A stretch of DNA of 64,000 nt, taken from NCBI GenBank assembly GCA_013400115.1, contig VXBP01007098.1, positions 1,964,513-2,028,512 on the forward strand, read 5' to 3'. Numbering within the stretch: the first letter of the stretch is position 1; each line of letters begins with the position of its first letter. Under the pieces are notes generated by a model. That model did no database searches. It worked only from the letters and a program-made list of their open reading frames with translations, and had not been told where the DNA came from. The stretch comes from Rhinopomastus cyanomelas (lineage: Eukaryota; Chordata; Aves; Bucerotiformes; Rhinopomastidae). Shown piece after piece: positions 1-10,940 of the stretch. The translations under genes were made by a program, and so were the position numbers.

Positions 1-805
1 AAACTCTTCACAGGTGCAGGCTGGAGGTCAGGGACAGCGTGGCTTCCCATTCTGAAAATGGGTCCCCTTTGCCGTGACACTAGCAGGGTGTGCTCACACC
101 TACAACAAAACCTTATGGTTTGTCTGCTCTTGGAACCCAAAAGACAGCGTTCCAGCTTCGGCTGCTTTGGTCTTCCTCTGCAGCAGTGGTCAGAACAGCC
201 TCTGAAACAGGGCCAGGGGCATTTTCTGAGTCATGTTCAAACCCACGATTTCATGGAAACACTGACGCTGCCCATCACCTCTGCACAACGAGGCAAGTGG
301 TAGGGACAGCTTGTCTTCTGCTGCTCACACTTCCAGTGCCTCAGCGATACCTTCGCCTGAGACCATCTGTGCTTATTAATAAAAATGATTTAGAAAATCC
401 ATGGGAAAAACTGTGATTGAAAAGTTGTGGTGTAACCCTAGTAACTCCTCGACAACCCCACACGGGTCTTATCACCATCTCTCCACTCATGTGTCTTCGC
501 TACCAAATCCCTCGCGCTTTCTCAGGCCACTTATCTTTGCAGGCTGCCAGGTCAGGTTGCACCCGGGATGGCAGATTCTTCGCTGATAGCATCTCCAGGA
601 TGAGGGAGACTCCCTGCCTTCAGCAAATGTTTTAGAATTAGGTTATTGATTTCCCTGCAAGTGAATCGGAGCAGATCACCTGACTGGGGCTGCTGGGACT
701 TCATCTGAGGGTAAGGACAAAAGGTGAAGGGTTGTTGTCTGTGGAGAGACAAGCCAAACAAGCAAAGACTCCTCTAGTTTTAAAACTCTCAAGTTTTTAA
801 GTAGG

Positions 806-862
806 GGGATTGGACTAGATGATCTTTTGAGGTCCCTTCCAATCCCTAAAGATTGTATGAAG
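806..862 (+). repeat. CR1 3'-end fragment
   Basis: The block GGGGGATTGGACTAGATGAT, then a CTTTTGAGGTCCCTTCC-type continuation and AATCCCTAAAGATTGT, is the CR1 3' terminus in plus orientation. It is heavily 5' truncated. Confidence 0.85.
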
Positions 863-2315
863 TCTGCCCTGGAAGTCGTAGGAGAAAACAGAAACAACAA
901 TGGCCTGGTTCTGCTTATTCTTCTCACGGTTGAAAGCAAAATATAGGGACTTGTCATAGAGATAAGGAATTTAGTAAGAGAAAAAGTAAAGAAAGGATTT
1001 TTAAAGATAGAAAAACAGCAGCCAGAGAAGCCCAAACTGTGGCTAGAGACCCTGTAAAAGGATCCCAGTTCCTTCAGAAGTTGCTGAGCTGTGGTTGCTT
1101 AAGATGCTGTCAGATTGTCCTTAGGACATTCATCTAGCACAAGTTCACCTTCTCTACATTCATTGCCAGATCTAGGCACTGACACCTCGAAGTGCAAAAG
1201 GATCTTCACCTCTGAGTCTGTGGAAGAAAGGCCAAGTGATGCTAAATGCGGGAGAGCCCCAGCAGAGGTTTCCTTCTGACATTCAAAGTGTTAATGTTGG
1301 TGCTAGCCCATGACATCTCCTTGCCTAAGCCCTGCCCTGGGTGAGGTGCTGGAGAAGCTCACGTGAAAGAAGGAACATTTACAGGGGAAGGGTAGCTTTG
1401 CCAAAGGCAACTAGTTTGGGAGAAGAAAATACAGTCTGTCCCCAGGGGATGTGTCTCTCACACACATACACTGTTCCCATGAACACTGCTGGATTGTGGG
1501 TCACCTGTACCCCTCAAGACAGTGCCTGTCACCAGTGTGTTCACATCTGGGGTAGGGGGGTCAGTCAGCAAAACCAAAGGGGCTCTGCCCTCTGGTTTGT
1601 GGAGGCAGAGACAGAGAGCCCGGGGCCACAGGACTGGGCTAGTTTTCCTGCTACAGCTCTAGTCAACATCAAAGGCACGATGGTCTCTCCTGCCAGGGGG
1701 AAGGCAGCACCTTTCACTGCCTGTTTCTGTTTAGAGGATTCACACAGTTGTCTCCAGGCTCATGAGGAAGGAGACTAAACTCAGCCAGTGCAGCAGCACG
1801 GACGGCCCCGAGCACAGCCCCCTGTTAGAAGCCAAAACAACTACTTTCCTAGCCAAATTCTCCTGCAGGTACAATAGGAACTGGGAGGAGCCTTCAGCCC
1901 CTCTACAGCTCAGTGCCCAAGGCACTGCAGCCTGTTGGGATTCAAACCTATGGCACATACCCCAGGGTGCAGCAATGGAGCCCAAAGCGTGAAGAGGGAG
2001 AGGCACACAGAGCTGTTGCTCGTTCAGGTGTTCTGGCTCTTCAGATCCTGGCTCTGTTCCCCAGCATAATTTCCATGACCTTGAAGAATGATCCAAACAA
2101 CTTGAGCTGCATGAGCAAACAAGTATGAAAAAGATCCAGGGGTGATTCAGTGTATTGGTGCCACAGAGGCATAAAAGAGGCCCTTCCCTGCCTTCCATGC
2201 AGCCAGAGGGGCTCTGAGCAAGTAACAGAGAAAGCACAAGTCCCCTTAATCTATTTTCTACAGCTCCTGTACTTGACCACTGACGTCCTCCTCTAGAGAG
2301 GACAAACTCGGAAGT

Positions 2316-2435
2316 CACAGAATCATTTTGACTGGAAAAGACCTTTAAGACCATTGAGTTCAACCATTAACCCAACTGTCCCAATCTCAAAGCCTAACCA
2401 TGGCCCTAAGCTCCAGACCTACACAACTTTTAGAT
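2316..2435 (-). repeat. CR1 3'-end fragment, older subfamily
   Basis: CACAGAATCATTTTGACTGG, AAAAGACCTTTAAGACCATT and CAACCATTAACCCAACTGTC read as the reverse complement of the 'GGTTGGAAAAGACC' type of CR1 tail. It fades out near 2435. Confidence 0.85.
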
Positions 2436-2593
2436 CAAAATCACCCTCCAATATCACCCTTTCACATTACAGAGTGTTAGAAATAGCATCCTCCGTGGCC
2501 AGAGGAGATAACTTTCACAAAGGGTTACTGGGTCTTTGTAAACTCCAACCTGTGGAGTGTAAGACAAAGGCATGAAAAAAACGCCGGTTATTG

Positions 2594-2668
2594 TGTGGCA
2601 GGGGGACTGGACTAGATGATCTTTCGAGGTCCCTTCCAATCCCTAATGATTCTGTGATTCTGTGATTG
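2594..2668 (+). repeat. CR1 3'-end fragment with octamer tail
   Basis: GCAGGGGGACTGGACTAGAT, GATCTTTCGAGGTCCCTTCC and two ATTCTGTG octamers mark a precise CR1 3' end in plus orientation. It lies 5'-to-5' with the minus fragment at 2316-2435. Confidence 0.9.
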
Positions 2669-3410
2669 CCTAGTTCTTTGTTTGATAAGGCTTCTGCTTT
2701 GCTGCTGATGTCACTTACCAGCTGATTAGAATAAAGGACTTCTGTGTTGGTTACTCGAGCCGTGTAGCATATTGAGTTTCTTTGCAAGTATCCAGAAACA
2801 ACTTCCATAAAGATAATCCCTTATGACCTTAATGTTCAAGGATCAATTTGTCTCGCAAGACGAAGCAGAGGTCAGAAATTCAGCACGGCGTGACAACAGT
2901 CTGTTATTCATCTGATTGTTATGGCAACACGCTCTGGTACCACAAGCGTGAAGACTTGCATAAACATTTCCATTTCAAATCTTATTTTTAGAGATCGGCA
3001 GCTCGGTCATAGGGAGTTGCTGCAGGCAGAACTTGTTATACAAATATTCAACCTAGAACTAATTTCCTTGAACATGTTCTAACATCTTCCAAAACAAACA
3101 AACAGACTTCAGCCCTTTTTAAAACCCAATTCTCTGCATCTTGATAGAAACACAGGTCTTGACTCATCAATGAGCAGCTCTAGTTTGAAGTTAACATAAA
3201 GTCTAACAAGATCAAGTGAGTTGAGCTACTCTAGAAGTAGCTCAACTAGAAAACACACTGGTAGGTCAGGCTTGAAGTCTCTTTGCTTATTAGATACTTT
3301 ATTAGAGCCTCTACTAGATTATACTCAAGTCCAGCTCACCTCAGCTCCTCATAATCTGTCCAAATATGAGAGAAATCCTCGGCTACAAAAATCTGGTTTC
3401 AGATGACGAT

Positions 3411-3640
3411 CGAATCACAGAACACTCTGGGCTGGAAGGGACCTCTGAAGGTCATTCAGTCCAACCCTCACTACAATAAGCAGGGATATCTTTAACTTGA
3501 ATAGATGCTCAGAGCCCCATCCAGCCTGACCTTGAATGTCTCCAGGAACAGGGCCTCAATCCCCTCTGTAGGTATCTTGTTCCAGTGATCAAAGGCACTC
3601 AACAACACTTCCACCTTTTCTCGGCCAAGATAAGTTGGGT
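3411..3640 (-). repeat. CR1 fragment
   Basis: Starts GAATCACAGAACACTCTGGG with GGAAGGGACCTCTGAAGGTC, and runs through the CAGCCTGACCTTGAATGTCT and GTTCCAGTGATCAAAGGC regions, the reverse complement of the end of CR1 ORF2 plus its 3'UTR. Diverged copy. Confidence 0.85.
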
Positions 3641-4384
3641 GAGCGCATCCCACATCTCCAGTTCTTGTTAATCAGAATGAAAAATCGCCGCTGAGGGACA
3701 TTGTGTAGGACACAGAACAGGAGCGACTTCAAAGGATCTGAACACTCATCAATCTTGCCAGCTCAGGCTATTTCTCATTTTGCTCAAGATGTTCACAAAC
3801 ACCCTTTAAACATCACAAGTAACAAAAACTCCTTTCCTTCCCCTGAGGAAGAGGGAATGTCAGTGGGCGACTGACTTCACAGAAGCTCCGTGATATTGTC
3901 AAGCTGAGCTACCCTCTGCAAACCCTTGTGTTCCTTCTACAGCTACTGGGAAGAGGTACATGATGAGTTCAGACGTAGGTGGCTTCATCCGGACAGCTCC
4001 TCCTCGGCGATCTGCACGAGAAAGACAAGCGAGAGGATTGTTCTCCAGCACCTCTCTTGGAGTTGGAGCAAATAGCAGCAGTGTGTTTGGAAACAGTCTC
4101 AAACTAAGGAAGGTCAGTTTCCTTTTGGTAATGACACTCCTCTGGGGAGTTTCAGCTCTTCTTGACCTCGCAGAAGGTTTTGCCTCAACTTCTGCCCAGC
4201 ACCAACACAGACTGTGTCTATCAGGACCACGTGTGTGTCTGCGGATGTCTTTTACCCTTGTTGCCACCTCCATGGATGACATAAACAGCAAAGCATCTCC
4301 TGTCCTCAAACTGTAGCCACACGAAATCCCAGATGTGCCTAAAAGGAAAAAAAACCCGTTACTCCATCTCCAAGAAGCACTGGG

Positions 4385-4870
4385 TTGGGGAACAGAAGGA
4401 ATTTGGCAGAAACTACAGTTGCGCGGCACGTCCCAGGCTGTGTGGGCTACTAACTGCGCTGGTACGGCTTCAGCTGGAAAATTGTGTTCAGTTCTGAGCG
4501 CCCAGTAAGGGATGGGGGCAATGAATGAGAGAGAGCAGCAGGGCACTGCTAAGGCGGTCACAGGCCTCAAGCATCTAGGAAGAAGGGGATAGCTGGGAGA
4601 ACTGGGTTGTCCAGCCTTGTTTAATCCGAGAAAGAAGAGTGTAGGGACAATATAATAGTAGCTGACAACAATTTGTAGGGCATTTGTACAGCTGCAACAG
4701 CTAAAATGTTGGTACTGGGAGATGATAACAAAGAGCAGCAACCACAGATTGTGGCTTGGGTGGACATCAGAAAAATACCAACCTTAGTCAGAGATAATAC
4801 AGCAAGGTTGTGGAACCACTACCCTTGGAAGGTTAGAAGACTTCACCTGGAAGTGCTGTGTCTCACCTGG
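4385..4870 (+). repeat. Old, decayed CR1 ORF2 3' portion
   Basis: Plus-strand remnants of the CR1 ORF2 end can be followed: a TCAGCTGGAAAATTGTGTTC-type block, then AACTGGGTTGTCCAGCCTTG and GTGGAACCACTACCCTTGGA. Indels and stops break the frame. The border positions are approximate. Confidence 0.6.
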
Positions 4871-7690
4871 TAAAGGGGCACTGCCAGTTCAGGAAGCTGA
4901 GCAGAACAACCTCCAGATGCTAATTGCCAGCACCTGAAACAGCTTCAAAAGGAGATGTTGCCCACAGGGGATGACAAAAAGGTCTCTGCATGAGAGATGG
5001 ACCCTGGACCCTGCAAATCCATACAGGCCAAAGGAAATCAAAAGCCACTTAGAGATGGAGGAGTGTGTTTACACCTCTGGCAGCGTGGCCATACCAGGGT
5101 TAAGGTCATCAGGTAATTTTAGGGGAACAAAACCCAGCCTCAATAAAAATCAGTTTTCCTTATTTCCTGCTTGGAGTTGGAACATCTAGTACCAAAGACA
5201 GACAACACCTTTCTGAGACAATACCTTGTGCCTGTTGGAAGTTAAACATGCTTTCAGTAGGGTGACTTCTCAGCAGAACAGCTGACTGCTGTAGATGCCA
5301 GAAAAGCTGCTTCATGGACAGGGAGTACAACTCCTGTGGCTACTTCCACAACAAACCCATGAACCCTACAGTCATTTGTCTGCCACTAGGCAAAGTTATA
5401 CAACGAAGTTCTCAATCCTCTCAGGGCTGCTGTGACAGTTTGTGAAAAACAAAACCACAGTAGAAAAAAGAAGAAATAAAATCAAGTCCTGTTTAGCCAG
5501 TGACAGGCAGCTGGACGAGGGTATAGCTTTTCCTCAAAGTACCTGAGGTCTCTCCTGCTGCTTCTCAAGACGCCTGCTGATGGCTTTAACAAGACTAAGC
5601 AGTGCACATTTTCTCAAACCCACTTCATGGTCAGCATTTCCAGCTGCAAACCTAAGCCTAACCCCAACCCTACCAGTACTGGTGACACCAGAGTGCCCAG
5701 AGTTCTCTCACTTGAAACAAGGCAGCTTGGGCACTTCTGAGACCTCCCCCAGAGACAAACTACAGTGGTTTTAACAGAGGGAATTTATAAAAGCTGTGGA
5801 CTAGTCTGCTGTTCCCTCATTGTTGTCTGGTTCCTGCAGTGTGGTTTGCTGTCTGCATGGCTTCGCAGAGAACCTGTGGTGCATTCAGGACTTACACACT
5901 GGCCCGTTAAATATGCAAAGCGAGTGATTTCTCTTTTTCTCTCTAAGAGGATTATTAAAGCATCTCTATGACATTATAAAACCATTCTAACAGGATGCTC
6001 ATCTGTGCTGGTCTGAAGGCTTATTTCATTTTCTCTCCTTAGCTTTCATTCAACGTCTCTTCTATTTCATGTTTGGTTTATAAAAATTAAAGATAAAAAA
6101 TAAATCAGCAGCTGAATAGCTCTGGGTTGCTCTGCAATCAGAACCCAGGACAGAAAGGGAAGGAAGGCACCGACACTCAGTATTAGTGAGAATTCTCACT
6201 TCACAAATCCAGGGGGATTTTATGCATGAACCTCAATAATGCTATTTACAGACGATGAAACTCTCCTGTCAGCATCCCTTTAAAGTTCCTCTGTATAAAC
6301 ATCAACAGTCTTGCTGGACAATTGGTGACACCTTAGGAGGCTTAGTGCATGCTGTGCTGTGAAGCTATCTGGTGTTAAAGAGCAAATGACTCATTTAATA
6401 GATATGGTTCTGTTGAAAGAACATTCTTCAGAGCTTAGGAAGAAGTTTAAACCACATTAACATCAGAAATCAATGAGCCAAAAAACTGTGCACTGCTGAG
6501 GTCATGGTTAATAAAGAAAGACTTAGATTTTATTTTCATATCCTGTTTTTGGTCTAATAACTTGACCTCACTCTCAAACACGGTCTGGATGTAATTCACC
6601 ATTCCACACAGAGAGATGGATTCTTTTTCCCAGTTTTACTCTCTTCAGTAATTTCAATTATATTAAACCTGAGGAATCAAAGAAATCAGCCACCCAGCCC
6701 ACATAGCACAGCCCAGTTTAAATTGCACCATTAATGAGGTCACTTGGAGCTTTTTTGGCAACTTCATATACAGCTTCTGTTGTCTGTGTGACATTCAAAT
6801 AGTCAGGAATGAGCCCGTTGTTCGCTCTCTGCTTTAAAAGGGGAGATTACTCACTCCTCATTGTCCAAGTCAGCGTGGACAGGAGCTGATGGAACGGCGT
6901 CTCCCTCCCCAGAAACGAGGCTGTCTGCCATCTGTATGCAGACTGAAAGCTGGCCGAACAGAGTTTTATAGGAATTAGTGCCTGTGCTTAAGATCTCCTA
7001 CTCATACACAAGCATTTCAGCAAACAGGCTTTGAATTGTTCAAACACTCAGCCACCCTGAAGTTCCTTTTTAAGATTCCTGTCAGGAGAAGGCACAGAAA
7101 GGAAAAAGATTGGATATTTCTACCTTTAACCCCCCCCACAGCCCTGCTCTGTGTTTCCTACAAAATGAAGACATGGCAAGTCTGAAGGGGCTTTTTGGTT
7201 TGTGCTTGTTTACTTGTTTACTACAGGACAACCCTAAGGTCACTTATTTATTAACAGTTTTGGTCACTCAAATAGTCACACACAGCAGTTTCCAAACAGG
7301 AACAAAAGACTAAGAGGGGGGAGCTTCTAAACACTTTGTCTTTGGGTTGAGGATCTCCAAGCCCTACTGCCTAGGTGTTAAGTCATAGGTATTCAAGCTC
7401 TGCAGACCTTCTCCTGTATTTCTGGTGAGGGCTGACTCACGGCAGAAGTTTTTCCTGTTGCATTAGCACAGCTGCTTTCAGGGTTCCAAACAGGGGATTT
7501 CTGAAAAGTAAACGACACTGAAAATTTCCTGCTCAAGTCTTTGGACACAGAGTGACCTGTCGTCAGAGAAAGCACAACCCACACATGGTCTGTGATCACT
7601 GCAGGAGCACTCTGCATGTCCCACCTGCCACGTTCGTGTCTCCTTACTCTCCATCGTCTCTCAGATTTACTTTAGACACCTCTAGCTGAT

Positions 7691-7765
7691 GATCATAGAA
7701 TCGTAAGGGATTGGAAGGGACCTCGAAAGATCATCTAGTCCAATCCCCTGTCTAGACACAAGGAG
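7691..7765 (-). repeat. CR1 3'-end fragment, young subfamily
   Basis: ATCATAGAATCGTAAGGGAT then TGGAAGGGACCTCGAAAGAT and CATCTAGTCCAATCCCC match the 3' end of the intact CR1 copy at 19600-21789 in reverse complement. Confidence 0.9.
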
Positions 7766-9082
7766 ACCTGAACTGGTGCCAACAGCGTATTTGATATTTT
7801 TAAAAAGATCATTTATCACATTGGTCAGAAAATGCCCATCTGGCTGTTTCTCAGCTTTTGAGATGCAACAATCTGCTGTTGTACAGCACAGACAGAGGAA
7901 AACATGAAACAGACTTACAGCCTTTCTGCAAAACTAGCATCACTCACCTATCAGCCCCAGTTTGCTCCAGTGAGGAAGGTCAACATGACTCCTACTACAT
8001 TCATTCTGCTTAGCAAAGAAGCCTTTAAATACTGATGGTTAGCAGGTTAAAGACAATGGAACACAGGATTCCAATAAATAAATTCCAAATAAATAGGATT
8101 CCAACACTAATCTGTTCAAAACTGTTGAGTGACTTCTAAAACGGATGGCTAGGAGCAATTGAATCTGGCCTGTTTCTTCCATGCTCCAATCTTGCTGTGT
8201 CCCCATGACTTGGTGCAACAGGCAGCAATGTTGGTGGTCTGGCTGAAAGAAGAATCCAAACAAAACCTAGGCAAATGTCCTCTCCATCCCGCACCCCTTA
8301 CGTCTTTCACTCTTAACCCCACCAGTGAAAGTTCTGGAAATGCACTACAGGAAGTATTTTAGGAAAGAGCCATTCTTGCCTGGTTGCCTTACCCACGACT
8401 CAGGAAGTGGTCCAGAAAGCCGGTACTGTGGGAAGGCAGGTTTTTAAAGAGCTACGGCGAGTATTAGACGACAAACCCCGGCACAAACCCAAGGGGTCCC
8501 TCGAGAAGCAGCTTATTCTTAAGTTAATGTCCACCAGCACGGCAGCTTTTCAAAGCAGACAAACCAGTGCCCGTGGAAACAAATTACCCAAGTTGTTTGG
8601 CACTGTCGCTTGGCAAGGTCTCCAGCCAGATGGGTTTGCTAATGACTCCTGTAAGGCGCTTAAATCAGAATCCAGTGTAACACATGACTGTCATGTTTAA
8701 TCACTCTGCTAATACAGCTTCGTGGCTCTTGTTTGATATGTAAACATCCGAGTTTTTGATGAAAAATACAGAGACAAAGTAGTCTTTTTCATCTGAACAT
8801 AAGGATATCAAAGTCTTTCCTGAGAGCAGCCACTCAGGACAACAGTTACAGCAGAGGCACATCACTGGTTCAACTTACACAACATTTCTCAGCCAAAGCT
8901 CACTAACAGTAGACACAGAATCTGACTTGCATCCGTGGAATAGATTTTTTTTAACTACTCACCAGTTTCCTGGGGATTTGCATGAGTACGTTCAACTGCT
9001 GGAAAGGAACTGCAGTACAAACACCATCTTGATCTTGTTTATTTCCCTCTCAGAAGGGCAACCCAAATATGCTCATTAGGTA

Positions 9083-9190
9083 GATCTGGAGCCTAAGGCG
9101 ATGGTTTAGCAGTGGGCTTGGGACAGTCGGGTTAATGGTTGGACTCGATGATCTTACAGGTTTGTTCCAACCCGAGTGATTCCATGATGA
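9083..9190 (+). repeat. CR1 3'-end fragment, older subfamily
   Basis: GATCTGGAGCCTAAGGCGAT, GGTTTAGCAGTGGGCTTGGG, GTTGGACTCGATGATCTTAC and a degenerate ATTCCATGATG tail are a CR1 3' end in plus orientation. It lies about 520 bp beyond the SIPA1L2 poly(A) signal. Confidence 0.85.
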
Positions 9191-9707
9191 AATGAAGCTT
9201 CATTTCATTTCGCAGTGTGACTGCTTTGGTGCAGGCTTTCCGCTCGGTACTGCACACAAAACACCTCCCATAGCTAACGCGGCGATCAAATCCTCAGGTG
9301 TCGGAAGGATCGCAATGTCGGTCCTCCTCAGCTGCTCAGGGAGATGGCAGCCTGTTTGCTGCCACAACTAACGTAAACAGGAAAACTAAACCCCTTCTGG
9401 AAACTTTCTTTGGGGCACATTTCTGGCTAAAGCAGTTTTTATCTCCAAGGTCACTAAGCAATGCCTGTGAACACCTAAACTGGCTTCTGTTCCTTGACCT
9501 TGAAGCTATAGCCTCAGTTATAGGACAGGACACATCAAAGAAATTAGCTCTGATAATGCTGACAGCCCCTGGTGGGTACCAAGGGAGCAGGAGAAGTCTG
9601 GGAGGATGGATCCTCTCTGGATTGAGAAGCTGGAGAGTGGGCTGAACTGAAACCAAAGCTATTACTGATGACAGCGATTACAGACCATACAAGACAACAC
9701 TATCCAG

Positions 9708-10793
9708 GTTTAGATTTTTAACATTTATTAAAAAAGCAGGATGTATGTTCATTTCAAATTAAACAGTTAAAAATGTTAAAGCATACAAACAAATCAATTG
9801 TGTACTAGCAGCATCCAATTGTTAGAATTTTCTAGAACTCCTCAGTACAGTCTTGGCAAGCTAAAAATATTACAACTTGCAACCAACTGACCTCACCATA
9901 GTGCAGATAAAACAAACTTTATAAAAACAACAATTTAAGGTTAAATAAGCTTAAATAAAGGTGTTAAATACAGGACACTTGGATCAAAGCTTCTGTACAA
10001 AGATAAAACTAATTTGGCATTGTACAAGTGATTGGCTGGCTCACACCGTACACGACTCCATCGTTAAGCAGTGTAGTTGTTTAGCTGGACAGCAACTATA
10101 CAAAAGGAGCTGAAGTTGGGAGGGGGCTAACCCCGGTGAGCCACTTACAAGGCATGTCTATTTGTTTTAGAAAATCAGAACACTGTTTATATTCAGGCAC
10201 CATTTGTTCCTGCAAATAAATAATCTCTAATGTATCTGCATCCAAACTAGTGTTAAACACATCAGTGCTAACATTTTTTAAACACAGCTCTGTGACTATT
10301 CACTATACCTCCATTCTTATTGCTATGACAATGTGGACTGTGGAAATAAAACTACTGTACATACAAAAAATAGAGCACCTTTGAAACATTAAAGTATATG
10401 TCTGGTTATTTTTATCTTACAATACCGAAGCCCAAGCTAATGTGAATTGCTTTAACATCTTCACCAGCGCACCTGAAACGCAGGAACTAAACCCCCAAAA
10501 TATTCCTCTTCAGGCAAGCCCCAGGCAGAGCATCTTCTAAAAATGTCTAAAATGACACTAAGGATTTTTTACATTCATCTGCACACAAACAAATATCTGC
10601 TATTCTCTGCTTTCTTCATACGTTTAAAGACTGGTTACTACAGGTCCCTCTCCTTTCCGAACGAGTCCAGGTGGATAGAGAATGTAGCAGAAACACCTAA
10701 AATGGATTGTGAACACAGTGAAATTATTACCCCGCTAATTCAAAAAGCCCCCAGCTGTTACATCGCTCCAAGTGTTTTCCAGGCGCCCTGCCA
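9708..10793 (-). other. SIPA1L2: SIPA1L2 3' untranslated region
   Basis: About 1.1 kb of AT-rich sequence between the stop codon and the first canonical poly(A) signal on the minus strand. It is free of CR1, unlike its surroundings. Three AUUUA pentamers (minus strand) lie within 28 nt at 9942-9969 and one more at 10217-10221. The 3' border is inferred from the AATAAA; alternative ends cannot be excluded. Confidence 0.75.
9724..9729 (-). terminator. Poly(A) signal AATAAA for SIPA1L2
   Basis: The minus strand reads AATAAA here. Cleavage would fall near 9705-9712. A GU-rich stretch (GTGTTGTCTTG on the minus strand, about 9682-9692) follows at the distance expected of a downstream element. It is the only AATAAA I see on the minus strand between this point and the stop codon. 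Confidence 0.75.
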
Positions 10794-10940
10794 TTAGGAT
10801 TTTTTATCTATTGTGTTGAAAAACCATTCTGTGAATTTCCTCAGCTGAGCGGCCGCTGTTTGAGACTCCTCCTGAAGCCTCATGTTATCTTGTCTCAGAT
10901 GCTGTACCTCTGCTTGGAGAACTGCCTTGTCCTGTTTTTC
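10794..10940 (-). CDS. SIPA1L2: SIPA1L2 terminal coding exon: second half of coiled coil and stop
   Basis: 147 nt including the TAA stop at 10794-10796; acceptor TTCACCAG, phase 0. It encodes EKQDKAVLQAEVQHLRQDNM, then RLQEESQTAAAQLRKFTEWF and FNTIDKKS. The first part continues the heptads of the preceding exon (V, L, V, L, M, L). The ending KFTEWFFNTIDKKS is the conserved C-terminus of SIPA1L2. The stop position agrees with the family, so the protein is not truncated. Confidence 0.97.
   Translation of the reverse strand, partial: EKQDKAVLQAEVQHLRQDNMRLQEESQTAAAQLRKFTEWFFNTIDKKS

Larger units (their letters stand above)
1..9707. other. Intergenic region downstream of SIPA1L2
   Basis: Apart from seven CR1 fragments listed separately, I see no coding exon with convincing protein similarity or paired splice sites, and no RNA gene. 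The longest open frames (3899-4741 minus, 1740-2363 minus, 1341-1778 plus, 8407-8700 plus) have low-complexity or CR1-antisense content and no recognisable motif. The stretch 4871-7690 in particular holds nothing I can name. Confidence 0.6.

Noticed and set aside
1740..2363. 207-codon minus-strand open frame
   Set aside because: Its composition looks like translated non-coding sequence, with no domain or conserved motif, and it starts inside a CR1 fragment (2316-2435).
3899..4741. 280-codon open frame on the minus strand
   Set aside because: Its upstream half is antisense to a decayed CR1 (4385-4870), the rest has no motif, and no splice or promoter context supports it.
8407..8700. 97-codon plus-strand open frame in a somewhat CpG-richer stretch
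   Set aside because: No recognisable similarity, no paired splice sites, and length expected by chance in intergenic DNA.
1..9707. A neighbouring protein-coding gene downstream of SIPA1L2
   Set aside because: I searched the open frames for exon-like segments with conserved motifs and found none; the next gene must lie further left.
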